Notes under the pieces: generated by a model
The model's database searches: none
Told to the model about the DNA's origin: nothing
Seen by the model: only the letters and a program-made list of their open reading frames with translations
Assembly (NCBI GenBank): GCA_022561955.1
Contig: JADFQF010000010.1
Span: 1 to 13,141, forward strand
Direction of reading: 5' to 3'
Source: Chloroflexota bacterium
GTDB lineage: Bacteria; Chloroflexota; Dehalococcoidia; SAR202; UBA11138
DNA length: 13,141 nt
Part shown: positions 1 to 7,250 of the stretch, one piece after another
How positions within the stretch are numbered: position 1 is the stretch's first letter
How the letters are laid out: each line of letters begins with the position of its first letter
Position numbers and translations under genes: made by a program

Positions 1-1055
1 AAAGTATGGCGATGATCGACACCATCCTTCCTACCGTCGACGGCTCATACCCGGTAGATTTGCCTGCCCCAGCCATGGGCAGTGATGCTGACACGTCCAT
101 GTCCCATATGATTCAAAACATCAGCAATATTAAGACGGCCACCGTCGGCCTCGTAGGCGGCGCATTCATCGTGCTTTACGCGAGCCTTGTCTTTATCGTG
201 TGGGGAGGCTGGACAACCATCAATCGGCAGCGGGCGTCGCTCTTGATGGCCAATGGGGATATGGAGCTGGCTAATCGAGAGCTGAAGACCTTTACCATCA
301 AGCTTGAAAACAGCAACCAGGAGTTGCAAGACTTCGCATCCATTGCGGCACATGATCTGCAGGAGCCGCTGCGTAAGGTACAGGCCTTTGGTGACAGGCT
401 GAAAACGAAATACGCCGAGGCGCTGGAGGAACAGGGCAAAGAGTATCTGAATAGGATGCAAGACGCATCGGGACGCATGGCTACTCTCATCAATGACCTG
501 CTCACCTACTCCAGAGTAACCAGCAAGGGCCAGCCATATGAAAGCATAGATCTCAACATCGTCGCGAGTGAGGTTGTTTCCGATCTTGAGACACGGATCG
601 AGGAGCTGGAGGGACGAGTCGAGATTGAGGACCTACCCACTATCGATGCCGACGCCATGCAGATGCGCCAGCTATTTCAGAATATCATCGGCAACGCCCT
701 GAAATACCACAAGCCCGGCGAAGCGCCAGTCGTGAAGGTCCGCGGAACGGTCCTGAACGGCCCCGCAAGAAACGGTACTCGGGGCCTTGAAAACGATGAT
801 CTGTGTGAGATCACCTTCGAAGATAACGGAATTGGATTCGACGAAAAATATCTCGACCGCATCTTTGGAATATTCCAGCGCTTGCAGACGCGTGGTGAGT
901 ACGAGGGAACAGGTGTCGGCCTGGCGGTCTGCCGAAAGATCGTCGATCGCCACAGCGGGACCATCACCGCCAGAAGTCGGCCGGGCCACGGCGCCACCTT
1001 CATCGTTACCCTGCCTGTAAAGCAGCGCGAAAGCGAAGGAGTTATCTCTCAATGA
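1..1055 (+). CDS. Sensor histidine kinase, membrane-anchored (5' partial)
   Basis: This is an autophosphorylating sensor kinase at the cytoplasmic membrane. The reading frame is open to the left edge, with the first complete codon at position 3. A Met at position 6 exists, but only one membrane segment follows it and no ribosome site is visible, so the true N-terminal sensor part probably lies outside the window. Counting from that Met, residues 46-68 form a hydrophobic membrane helix. Residues 85-108 look like a short coiled linker. The H-box is ASIAAHDLQEPLRK with phospho-acceptor H116. The ATPase domain shows the N-box NIIGNALKYH (N230), the G1 motif EDNGIGF, an F-box (IFQRLQ) and the G2 motif GTGVGLAVCRKIV. 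This H-box style is common in kinases paired with Rcp1-like regulators, as in cyanobacterial phytochrome Cph1. The stop overlaps the next start (ATGA), indicating translational coupling to that regulator. The stimulus cannot be read from this part. Confidence 0.92.
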   Translation, partial: SMAMIDTILPTVDGSYPVDLPAPAMGSDADTSMSHMIQNISNIKTATVGLVGGAFIVLYASLVFIVWGGWTTINRQRASLLMANGDMELANRELKTFTIKLENSNQELQDFASIAAHDLQEPLRKVQAFGDRLKTKYAEALEEQGKEYLNRMQDASGRMATLINDLLTYSRVTSKGQPYESIDLNIVASEVVSDLETRIEELEGRVEIEDLPTIDADAMQMRQLFQNIIGNALKYHKPGEAPVVKVRGTVLNGPARNGTRGLENDDLCEITFEDNGIGFDEKYLDRIFGIFQRLQTRGEYEGTGVGLAVCRKIVDRHSGTITARSRPGHGATFIVTLPVKQRESEGVISQ

Positions 1056-1504
1056 ATACCTCGCGAAGAGCAATCACGATTCTGATGGCCGACGATGATG
1101 CGGACGACCGCATGTTTGCCAAGGACGCACTGGAGGAGGCCAGACTGGCCAACGACATCCACTTCGTCGAAGATGGAGAGGAGCTCATGGACTACCTGCG
1201 CCATCAAGGTAAGTTCGCTGAGCTCAACGGCTCACCGAAACCCGGACTCATCCTCCTGGACCTGAACATGCCCAGGAAGGACGGACGCGAGGCCCTCAAA
1301 GAGATCAAAGAAGACGATGATCTAAAGAGGATACCGGTGGTTGTGTTGACTACTTCCAAGGCCCAGGAGGACATATATCGTACCTATGACCTCGGAGTCA
1401 GCTCTTACATCACCAAGCCCGTCTCCTTCGAGGGGTTGGTGGACATCATGAAGACGCTGAGCAAGTACTGGTTCGAAATCGTAACGTTGCCTTCTGAGTA
1501 CTGA
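1052..1504 (+). CDS. Single-domain response regulator, Rcp1-like
   Basis: This is a stand-alone receiver of 150 residues, the usual size of Rcp1/CheY-type regulators. The acidic pocket is D14-D16 in MADDDADD, the phospho-acceptor is D70 in LLDLNMP, the conserved Thr pair is T100/T101 and the Lys is K122 in ITKP. There is no output domain. The start overlaps the kinase stop by four bases, and AAGGAG lies about ten bases upstream. The pairing suggests it is the direct phosphate acceptor of the upstream kinase. In the known family such proteins act as phospho-shuttles or bind other proteins. The next gene starts two bases after the stop, so the block is one operon. Confidence 0.93.
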   Translation: MNTSRRAITILMADDDADDRMFAKDALEEARLANDIHFVEDGEELMDYLRHQGKFAELNGSPKPGLILLDLNMPRKDGREALKEIKEDDDLKRIPVVVLTTSKAQEDIYRTYDLGVSSYITKPVSFEGLVDIMKTLSKYWFEIVTLPSEY

Positions 1505-1506
1505 AG

Positions 1507-2202
1507 ATGGAACAACACGATTCTCCCCTGAAAATACTCCTCGTTGACGACGATGAGGACGATTACATCCTTACTCGCGACCTGTTCAACGATATTGAAG
1601 GGACAGATTTCGAGCTGGATTGGGCCGCGACATACGCCGCCGCCATGCAGGCTATCGGCAACAACGAGTACGACGTCTATTTCATAGATTACCGCCTGGG
1701 TGCGCATAGTGGACTGGACCTTATTCAGGAGATCGTAACGAATGGCTGCGAGGCCCCGGTCATCCTGCTCACCGGCCAGGGTGATCACGAGGTAGACATG
1801 GATGCCATGAAGGCCGGCGCGGCGGATTACCTCGTGAAAGGCAGGATAGATGCCGAGGTCCTGGAGCGCTCCATCCGGTACTCTCTGGAGCGCAAGAATG
1901 CGGAGCTAAGGCAGGAACGGCTCATAGCCGAGCTCCGCAACGCGATGGACAAGATAAAGACCCTGGGTGGCCTGTTGCCGATCTGCGCAAACTGCAAGAG
2001 AATTCGCGACGACAAGGGCTATTGGAACTTGCTGGAATCGTACATAAAGGAGCACTCCGGGGCTGAATTTAGCCACGGCATCTGCCCGCCCTGCATGGCG
2101 CAGCTATACCCCGGCTTCAAAGTAAGCCAGACTCAGGAAGACGAAGATCCGGAATATGAAGCCTCTATTTCTGAAGATAAAAAATCAGTAGCTAATTCGT
2201 GA
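1507..2202 (+). CDS. Response regulator: receiver domain plus cysteine-rich C-terminal module
   Basis: The protein has 231 residues. Residues 8-128 are a receiver, with acidic residues D14-D16, phospho-acceptor D61 in FIDYRLG, T89 and K111. Residues 121-152 look like a coiled coil. The C-terminal module carries C160-x2-C163 in LPICANCKRIRDD, then YWN, AEFSHGIC and a second pair C193-x2-C196. This layout suggests a small zinc- or iron-binding fold. The same tail (PICAxCKKIRDDxGYW ... HGICPxC) occurs, from general knowledge, at the end of many receiver and PAS proteins, with no firmly assigned function. The last 30 residues are acidic and probably disordered. The receiver closely resembles the first receiver of the next gene, so the two probably arose by duplication. 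No DNA-binding domain is visible. Confidence 0.92.
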   Translation: MEQHDSPLKILLVDDDEDDYILTRDLFNDIEGTDFELDWAATYAAAMQAIGNNEYDVYFIDYRLGAHSGLDLIQEIVTNGCEAPVILLTGQGDHEVDMDAMKAGAADYLVKGRIDAEVLERSIRYSLERKNAELRQERLIAELRNAMDKIKTLGGLLPICANCKRIRDDKGYWNLLESYIKEHSGAEFSHGICPPCMAQLYPGFKVSQTQEDEDPEYEASISEDKKSVANS

Positions 2203-2220
2203 AAGTTGCAGGAATCTCGC

Positions 2221-3804
2221 ATGGACAGTAGTCCCATAAGGGTGCTGCTCGTCGATGATGATGAGGACGATATTATAATCGCCCGCGATCTTCTCTCCGA
2301 CATCGATGAATCGGGATTCCAACTTGACTGGGTTTCCACCTACGATGACGGCTTGAAAGAAATCGGTCGTGACCAACACGACGTATATCTGGTCGATTTC
2401 CGCCTCGGTTCAAGCGACGGCTTGCAGCTCATACGGGACGCGCTTGAAAATGGAAGTAAAAAGCCTCTGATCTTGCTCACCGGCCAGGGAGACAGGGAAG
2501 TAGATGTCGAGGCGATGAGAGCCGGCGCCTCGGATTACCTCGTCAAAGGCCAGATAGACGCAAACCTGTTGGAGCGGTCGATTCGCTACTCAATTGAACG
2601 AAAGCGAGTGGAAGCGGAAAGAGCCGTCCTCGAAGAGCAGCTCCTCCAGTCTCAGAAACTGGAGAGCGTCGGCCAACTGGCGGGTGGAATCGCGCATGAT
2701 TTCAATAACTTGATGACGCCGATCGTAGGCTATTCCCAGATGGCCCTCATGAGGCTTCCTCAGGGATGCCGCGAGCGCGGATATATTCAGGAAATTCAAA
2801 AAGCCGCCGAACGAGCCTCCAGACTCGTGCAGCAGCTTTTGGCCTTCTCCCGCCGGCAGATGGTACAGCCGAAGGTCATAGACCTCAATGACCTTATCTT
2901 CAACATCGATAAGATGCTCAGACGTCTTATCGACGAAGACATAGAGCTCGTCCTGCTGCCAACGCCGGGACTAAAGCTTGTAAAGATTGATCCCAGCCAG
3001 TTCGAGCAGGTTCTGGTCAATCTCACCATAAACGCCCGCGACGCCATGGCCGATGGTGGGACCCTCATCATCGAGACGTCAAACGTCTCATTCGATAATG
3101 GATATTTTGAGGGGCACAATGATATTACCCCCGGGACTTACGTAATGTTGGCCGTCAGTGACACGGGAGTTGGAATGAGCAAGGATGTAAAGACGCGCAT
3201 CTTCGAGCCCTTTTTCACCACGAAAGACGCGGGCACGGGAACAGGCTTGGGACTGTCGACGTGCTATGGAATAATCGCTCAAAATAGCGGATTCATATGG
3301 GTGTACAGCGAGCCGGGACAGGGAACGACCTTCAAGATATACTTGCCGAGCGTTGTCGGTACGGCGGAAATGCTGTATCAAGATATCGATTCAGGCCACC
3401 TGCCCAGGGGCAGCGAAACGATACTGCTGGTGGAAGACGAGGTACCGGTCCGTGAAATGACGGTCCGAGTACTTAAACAGCAGGGCTACAATGTACTGGA
3501 GGCCCCAAACGGCGCGGAGGGCCTGCGGCTGGCGCGAGACATCCCACGAGGGGATATCCACCTCCTTCTTACGGACGTCGTAATGCCGTTGATTGGCGGC
3601 AAGGAGCTGAGCGAAAAGTTTCAGGCGCTGCATCCGGAATCCCAGCTGATATTCACTTCCGGGTATACCGACGAGCTCATAGTAAGACACGGTGTTTTGG
3701 AGCCGGGAGTACACTTCATTCAGAAGCCTTATTCGCTCAACACGCTTACGAGAAAAGTTCGCGAGGTCCTGGACGCAAAGATCGCAAGCCTGCCGGTGGA
3801 TTAG
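2221..3804 (+). CDS. Hybrid histidine kinase, receiver-HisKA-HATPase-receiver
   Basis: This is a soluble hybrid kinase of 527 residues with no membrane segment. In order it has receiver 1 (residues 5-125, D59 in LVDF, K109), a coiled linker (125-148), a HisKA domain with H159 in GGIAHDFNNLM, an ATPase domain (N271 in NARDAM, SDTGVGM, FEPFFTTK, GTGLGLSTCYGI) and receiver 2 (400-518, D452 in LLTDVVMP, K502). The NtrB-like H-box HDFNN is typical of PAS- or receiver-led hybrid kinases. I chose ATG 2221 because CAGGAA lies about eight bases upstream. A TTG at 2206 would add five residues but has no good ribosome site. A receiver at both ends suggests it takes phosphate or a signal from the upstream regulators and passes it inward, then on to its own C-terminal receiver. 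It is the last gene of the operon. Confidence 0.93.
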   Translation: MDSSPIRVLLVDDDEDDIIIARDLLSDIDESGFQLDWVSTYDDGLKEIGRDQHDVYLVDFRLGSSDGLQLIRDALENGSKKPLILLTGQGDREVDVEAMRAGASDYLVKGQIDANLLERSIRYSIERKRVEAERAVLEEQLLQSQKLESVGQLAGGIAHDFNNLMTPIVGYSQMALMRLPQGCRERGYIQEIQKAAERASRLVQQLLAFSRRQMVQPKVIDLNDLIFNIDKMLRRLIDEDIELVLLPTPGLKLVKIDPSQFEQVLVNLTINARDAMADGGTLIIETSNVSFDNGYFEGHNDITPGTYVMLAVSDTGVGMSKDVKTRIFEPFFTTKDAGTGTGLGLSTCYGIIAQNSGFIWVYSEPGQGTTFKIYLPSVVGTAEMLYQDIDSGHLPRGSETILLVEDEVPVREMTVRVLKQQGYNVLEAPNGAEGLRLARDIPRGDIHLLLTDVVMPLIGGKELSEKFQALHPESQLIFTSGYTDELIVRHGVLEPGVHFIQKPYSLNTLTRKVREVLDAKIASLPVD

Positions 3805-3962
3805 AAGCCTCTCTCCGAGTCAACGTCAAGCGGATGTCCACATTGGGAATCGCGAAAGGGTCGAGACGCAGGTCCCTATCGATGAGCTCTCGGAAGAATC
3901 CGACTCCAAAGAGACGCTGCGTTGTGATCCGGACGGGGCGAACAGGCTATCGCGGCCAACGG

Positions 3963-4403
3963 TCAGTCTCTGACAGACCAGATGGTGTGGTAGTTATCAC
4001 CCCGGACGACGGCCGCGAACTCCTCTTTTTCCAGCAGCCTCAGCTCGGACAATGTCGTATCACACGCTTCGACGGCCTCCGTCTGACCCGCATCTTTGAA
4101 TCGCCGCACAATCCTGTCCCATAGACCGAGACTAACGAGGCTGTCCACGTATCTTGGCCACGGTATCAGGGTGAGGCCGTGGACCCTGGGGAATCCAGGC
4201 CTGAGCCGCCTTATGCTGCGTAGTCGCTCCTGGGGAGATGCGGCCATCGGCATCAACCGTATCATGGGGCCGTCCGTCGCGTTCGAACGCGTGTCGATTA
4301 CCACCGCTTTTCTGAACGTCGGGAAGAAGACCGACATAATCTCCGCGGCATCGATGCTCTTCATGATTTCGTCGACATCCAGGACGAAATCATCGTCCAT
4401 CAT
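3963..4403 (-). CDS. Conserved-looking unknown protein linked to ETF
   Basis: I do not recognise this 146-residue protein. It has no signal peptide or membrane helix. The N-terminus is acidic (MMDDDFVLDVDEIM), the middle is rich in Arg and Pro (residues about 55-85), and the C-terminal half looks helical and charged. It lies 19 bases after etfA, and GAGGTGG sits four bases before the first ATG, so it is very likely translated as the third gene of the ETF operon. ATG 4400 is a possible second start. Its position suggests an accessory or partner role for the flavoprotein, but this rests on context only. It could also be an unrelated passenger gene. Confidence 0.8.
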   Translation of the reverse strand: MMDDDFVLDVDEIMKSIDAAEIMSVFFPTFRKAVVIDTRSNATDGPMIRLMPMAASPQERLRSIRRLRPGFPRVHGLTLIPWPRYVDSLVSLGLWDRIVRRFKDAGQTEAVEACDTTLSELRLLEKEEFAAVVRGDNYHTIWSVRD

Positions 4404-4422
4404 TTTGCCACCTCAACAACAG

Positions 4423-5415
4423 TCAGGACTTAACCAGCTCGCGCACGGTCTCGAGGAAGGAAGGCAAGACGTTTTTCCAGTCCCCGACAACGCCGTAGCT
4501 GGCGGACTTGAATATGTTGGCCTCCGCGTCCCGGTTTATGGCTACGATATTCTTGGCGCCCGAGCACCCAGCCATATGCTGACTTGCCCCGGAGATTCCG
4601 ACAGTAATGTACAGGTCCGGGGTGATGGTTTTGCCCGTCAGCCCGACCTGGTAGCCATGATCGAGCCATCCCGCGTCGCAGACCGCCCTGGACGCACCGA
4701 CGGCGCCGCTGAGAAGCTTAGCCAGCTCCTCCAGCATCTCGAACGGCTCGGGCCCTCCCAGACCTCGGCCTCCGCCAACAACGACGGGCGCGTCTTCGAG
4801 CCTGACGCCCTGGGACTCGCTCTTGACCGTCTCTACGAGTCTGGCCTTGATGACCGATTCGTCCAACCCCGCGTCGATCTCCACGACCTCGCCGGTTCGA
4901 GAAGCGTCGGGCTGGAGCGGCTCGTACACCTTTCCTCTCACCACCACCACCTGTGGGTTGGCTTCCGGGAATGTTACCTTGGCCAGCGCGCTGCCGCCGT
5001 ACACGGGCCGAGTAGCCGTTATCCTCCGCGTGTCGGGGTCGACATCGACCTCGACGCAGTCCTGCGCCATTCCCACGCCCAGCCGGAACGCCAGCCTTGG
5101 CGCGATGTCTCTCGCGGCGGGAGTCCTACCCACCAGAACGACGCTGGGCTCGACCTGTCGGCATACCTGCTCGAATGCGGCGAGATATGCGTCTATCTGA
5201 GGCTCGGACAGCACCGGGCTCTTGACGACGTAGACATTGTCGGCGCCCTGCGCGATCGCCGCATTCGCCGCACCACCAGGGTCCGCCCCAAGCAGCGCCA
5301 CGCCGACGCCCTCGCCCAAAGCCTGGTCGAGGCGACGGCCTACCGCCAGAAGCTCGCCCGTGATCGACTGAAGCTCGCCGTCGGCAAGCTCGCCCAATGC
5401 CAATATTCCTGCCAT
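4423..5415 (-). CDS. etfA: Electron transfer flavoprotein, alpha subunit
   Basis: This is the large subunit of ETF, a soluble FAD carrier that moves electrons from acyl-CoA and related dehydrogenases to a membrane quinone reductase or another acceptor. At 330 residues the length is normal. The N-terminal half (1-190) is the alpha/beta domain. The C-terminal FAD domain carries VVVGGGRGLGG (211-221), GASRAVCDAGW (240-250), QVGLTGK (256-262), PDLYITVGISGASQHMAG (266-283), IVAINRD (290-296) and SASYGVVGDW (304-313), all hallmarks of the family. It starts ten bases after etfB. Its ribosome site GAGG overlaps the etfB stop codon, which favours coupled, equal synthesis. Whether this ETF is simple or electron-bifurcating cannot be decided here, because no Fix-type quinone reductase or dehydrogenase gene is present in the window. 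Confidence 0.96.
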   Translation of the reverse strand: MAGILALGELADGELQSITGELLAVGRRLDQALGEGVGVALLGADPGGAANAAIAQGADNVYVVKSPVLSEPQIDAYLAAFEQVCRQVEPSVVLVGRTPAARDIAPRLAFRLGVGMAQDCVEVDVDPDTRRITATRPVYGGSALAKVTFPEANPQVVVVRGKVYEPLQPDASRTGEVVEIDAGLDESVIKARLVETVKSESQGVRLEDAPVVVGGGRGLGGPEPFEMLEELAKLLSGAVGASRAVCDAGWLDHGYQVGLTGKTITPDLYITVGISGASQHMAGCSGAKNIVAINRDAEANIFKSASYGVVGDWKNVLPSFLETVRELVKS

Positions 5416-5425
5416 GTAATCTACC

Positions 5426-6217
5426 TCAGATCAGCTTCTCTTCGCGGAGCCTGAGCGCGAGCTTACGGCCGGCGTCAGCCTCATCCTCACCCTCTACGAT
5501 CTCCACCCGCCCATCGCTGACGGGGATGAAGATCTCGGTGAGTTGCAGCTTGGGCGCCAGGGCGTCGGGGCTCAGCCCGAGGTCTCCGGCAGTCCATACC
5601 GTAGGTGTCTTCCTGCTGGCGGTCATGATGCCGCGAAGCGTGGGGTACCTTGGCTCGCCGAGCTCGTTGCTCACGGTCACGAGGGCAGGCGTCGGCGCCT
5701 CCACGACCTCGTAGCCATCGGTCAGCGCGCGCTCGACGACGATTCCGTCATCTGTCACTTCGATCTTCTGGGCCAACGTCACGCTGGGCAGTCCCAGCAT
5801 CTCGGCAACGCCCAGGGGCACGTGCGCATTGTCCCAGTCGGAGGCCTGTCTGCCGCAGAGGATAAGATCGAACTCTCCGACCTTCTTGATCGCTTCAGTA
5901 AGCACCGTGGCCGTCGCGTAGGGGTCCAGGTCTTGCACGAGCTCGTCCTGGACCAGTATCAGCTCATCGGCCCCCATGGACAGAGGCTTCTTCATGACGT
6001 CCATGACGAAGCCGTTTCCCACGGAGATGATGGTGATCTTGGCTTCCCCCGCCGCCTTGATTATCAGCGCGGCCTCCACGGCGTTCTCGTCGAATCCGTT
6101 AACGATGGGCGGTATGCCGGGAACGGGCACGACTCGCTTGGCATCTGAATCGATCGCGAAGGCCGATGCCGGCGTTTCAGGGTCCATCACCTGCTTCACG
6201 CAGACGATTATGTTCAT
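5426..6217 (-). CDS. etfB: Electron transfer flavoprotein, beta subunit
   Basis: This is the small ETF subunit, which in the family binds AMP or a second FAD and forms a dimer with the alpha subunit. It has 263 residues with the classic start MNIIVCVKQV, FDENAVEAAL (42-51), the nucleotide-binding stretch ILCGRQASDWDNAHV (119-133), and the family signature region VSNELGEPRYPTLRGIMTA (182-200). It is the first gene of the minus-strand operon etfB-etfA-unknown. A GAGG lies about eleven bases before ATG 6217, which is slightly long spacing. The SDWDNA sequence replaces the more common IDDD-type residues of ordinary ETF beta chains, so the subgroup deserves a tree-based check. Confidence 0.96.
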   Translation of the reverse strand: MNIIVCVKQVMDPETPASAFAIDSDAKRVVPVPGIPPIVNGFDENAVEAALIIKAAGEAKITIISVGNGFVMDVMKKPLSMGADELILVQDELVQDLDPYATATVLTEAIKKVGEFDLILCGRQASDWDNAHVPLGVAEMLGLPSVTLAQKIEVTDDGIVVERALTDGYEVVEAPTPALVTVSNELGEPRYPTLRGIMTASRKTPTVWTAGDLGLSPDALAPKLQLTEIFIPVSDGRVEIVEGEDEADAGRKLALRLREEKLI

Positions 6218-6253
6218 ATGCTCTGATACCTCATTCAGTTCACAGTGGCCCTA

Positions 6254-6259
6254 ATCATA
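6254..6259 (-). promoter_or_regulatory. Possible -10 element for the etfB operon
   Basis: On the minus strand the hexamer TATGAT lies 37 bases before the etfB start and matches the consensus -10 at five of six positions. No convincing -35 element is seen at 16-18 bases. This is the best promoter candidate I can see for the ETF operon, but it is weak. Confidence 0.3.
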
Positions 6260-6779
6260 CAACAATTTCGTGCCCTTTTTGGGCGGGCCTAAGAAGCCGT
6301 TGAGAATATAGCATCGGCCCGGAAAGGTGTCAACGCGGCCCGACAACCTACCGGCGATGCGACGCGAATACGCCGGACCACGGCACGTCCGAGACTTCGT
6401 CCTCGCCCGCCCGACAGACGCATCACGATGTAGGGCGCTACGGAAATTGAAACGCCTTCGCCGTTGGCGGACAAACGCGGATTCAACCTCGCGGCGGGAG
6501 GCGGTTCCCGCAGGCCTGACTCCCCGTTGGGCGATCCACACGACGACTTCCCTGCACAATCGCAGCCCAAGGGCCCGCCTAAATATCGTATGGATATGCT
6601 CATGATTTACAGTCCCGGGTCTGTACCAATATTCGGAAAATTGGTATCAAATATATTTTATAAATCTTATATATTTACAAAGTTCTCCTCAAATCCCTTC
6701 GCGGATTTATGGATTGTACACCCCTTTATCACGGCCTCTATCAGAAAAGCAAATCTACTGAAATCTCGCGATTTGCGCC
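6260..6779. other. Non-coding stretch with inverted repeats, no gene seen
   Basis: No reading frame here has convincing protein character. The first part is GC-rich and holds dyads CCGGCG/CGCCGG (6351-6356 and 6371-6376) and GCGGGA/TCCCGC (6494-6499 and 6506-6511). From about 6630 to 6760 it becomes AT-rich. That part has TACCAAT/ATTGGTA (6624-6630 and 6640-6646) and GCAAATC/GATTTGC (6749-6755 and 6770-6776), the last pair directly upstream of the strong promoter. The AT-rich part could be a regulatory upstream region for that promoter. Confidence 0.5.
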
Positions 6780-6809
6780 TTGACAAGTATTGTACTTGTC
6801 CCGAATAAT
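6780..6809 (+). promoter_or_regulatory. Strong sigma70-type promoter
   Basis: TTGACA (6780-6785) is a perfect -35 hexamer. AATAAT (6804-6809) matches the -10 consensus at five of six positions, with an 18-base spacer. Transcription would start near 6816 and run into the structured region and then the zinc-ribbon gene. Confidence 0.7.
6782..6800. promoter_or_regulatory. 19-bp palindromic operator inside the promoter
   Basis: GACAAGTA (6782-6789) and TACTTGTC (6793-6800) form a perfect inverted repeat around TTG. It overlaps the end of the -35 box and most of the spacer. This is the classic place for a repressor, or for a MerR-type regulator that reshapes the spacer. The regulator is not identifiable in the window. 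Confidence 0.55.
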
Positions 6810-6814
6810 AACCA

Positions 6815-7250
6815 GGTCTTAGCGGCAAAGTGGTTAAGGTCCAAATCTTCACACCTCGAAGGGGTTCGCCATATAGGTGCTGGCACCCATATGGTAGTGG
6901 TGTAAATACGGGTTACCCCTGAGAGCGAACCACAGATACTCTGCGTGTAGGCATCAGTGGTTAACTTTGGTGGCAGCGCTCAGTCTACTGGGTAATGCCA
7001 TCGAAGTGTCGGTGAACAATCGGACTCCAACTGTTAGCCCCATTCACCGCTGCTTCAATTGGCCGGATCATTCCACGTTGGAGCTGTCGGCGGACGCAGT
7101 GATTGGCTCGAGCCCAGGCGGGGAGGAAGCTCCCGGGTTGCGTCCCTAGACGTAGTCTTACGCCTTATCGAGCAGACCGAGCGTCTTCGGCAACTTCTAT
7201 CGACGGGTAATACACCCGTAACACTGCCGGCCATATGTTCCGATAAGGGA
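6815..7250 (+). ncRNA. Candidate structured RNA or long structured leader (class not recognised)
   Basis: Downstream of the promoter the sequence has many tightly packed complementary segments. GGTTCGC (6863-6869) pairs with GCGAACC (6925-6931), closing two hairpins (6870-6893 and 6899-6919) into a three-way junction. Then come a hairpin at 6969-7002 (GGTGGCA/TGCCATC with inner CTCAG/CTGGG), a long one at 7003-7056 (GAAG, CGGTGAA / TTCACCG, CTTC) and one at 7062-7091 (GCCG/CGGC around TCCA/TGGA). Next, GGACGCA/TGCGTCC (7092-7098 and 7139-7145) encloses two small hairpins. Last, CCTTATCG/CGATAAGG (7163-7170 and 7241-7248) encloses CGGCA/TGCCG and ACGGGT/ACCCGT. I see no signature of RNase P RNA, tmRNA, SRP RNA or a group II intron. 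It could be an independent RNA or the untranslated leader of the zinc-ribbon gene. Confidence 0.5.

Noticed and set aside
3962..3974. GTCAG-TCT-CTGAC hairpin as a terminator between convergent operons
   Set aside because: The stem is only five pairs with no T run, and it overlaps the end of the unknown ETF-linked gene.
4096..5454. Long plus-strand open frame across the ETF region
   Set aside because: It is a shadow of etfA and the unknown gene in a GC-rich region; its translation has no recognisable features, while the opposite strand matches ETF clearly.
6251..6808. Several open frames of 90-115 codons on both strands
   Set aside because: Their translations are low-complexity, Arg/Ser/Pro-rich and lack ribosome sites; none resembles a folded protein.
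6817..6900. tRNA-like stretch containing GGTTCG
   Set aside because: The arms do not pair as a cloverleaf and there is no correct T-stem or acceptor stem; the GGTTCGC segment pairs better with 6925-6931.
6815..7250. RNase P RNA, tmRNA or group I/II intron as identity of the structured region
   Set aside because: The conserved cores (for example GAGGAAAGTCC of RNase P, the tmRNA 5' end, intron domain V) are absent; GGGGAGGAA at 7119-7128 is only a partial chance match within a hairpin.
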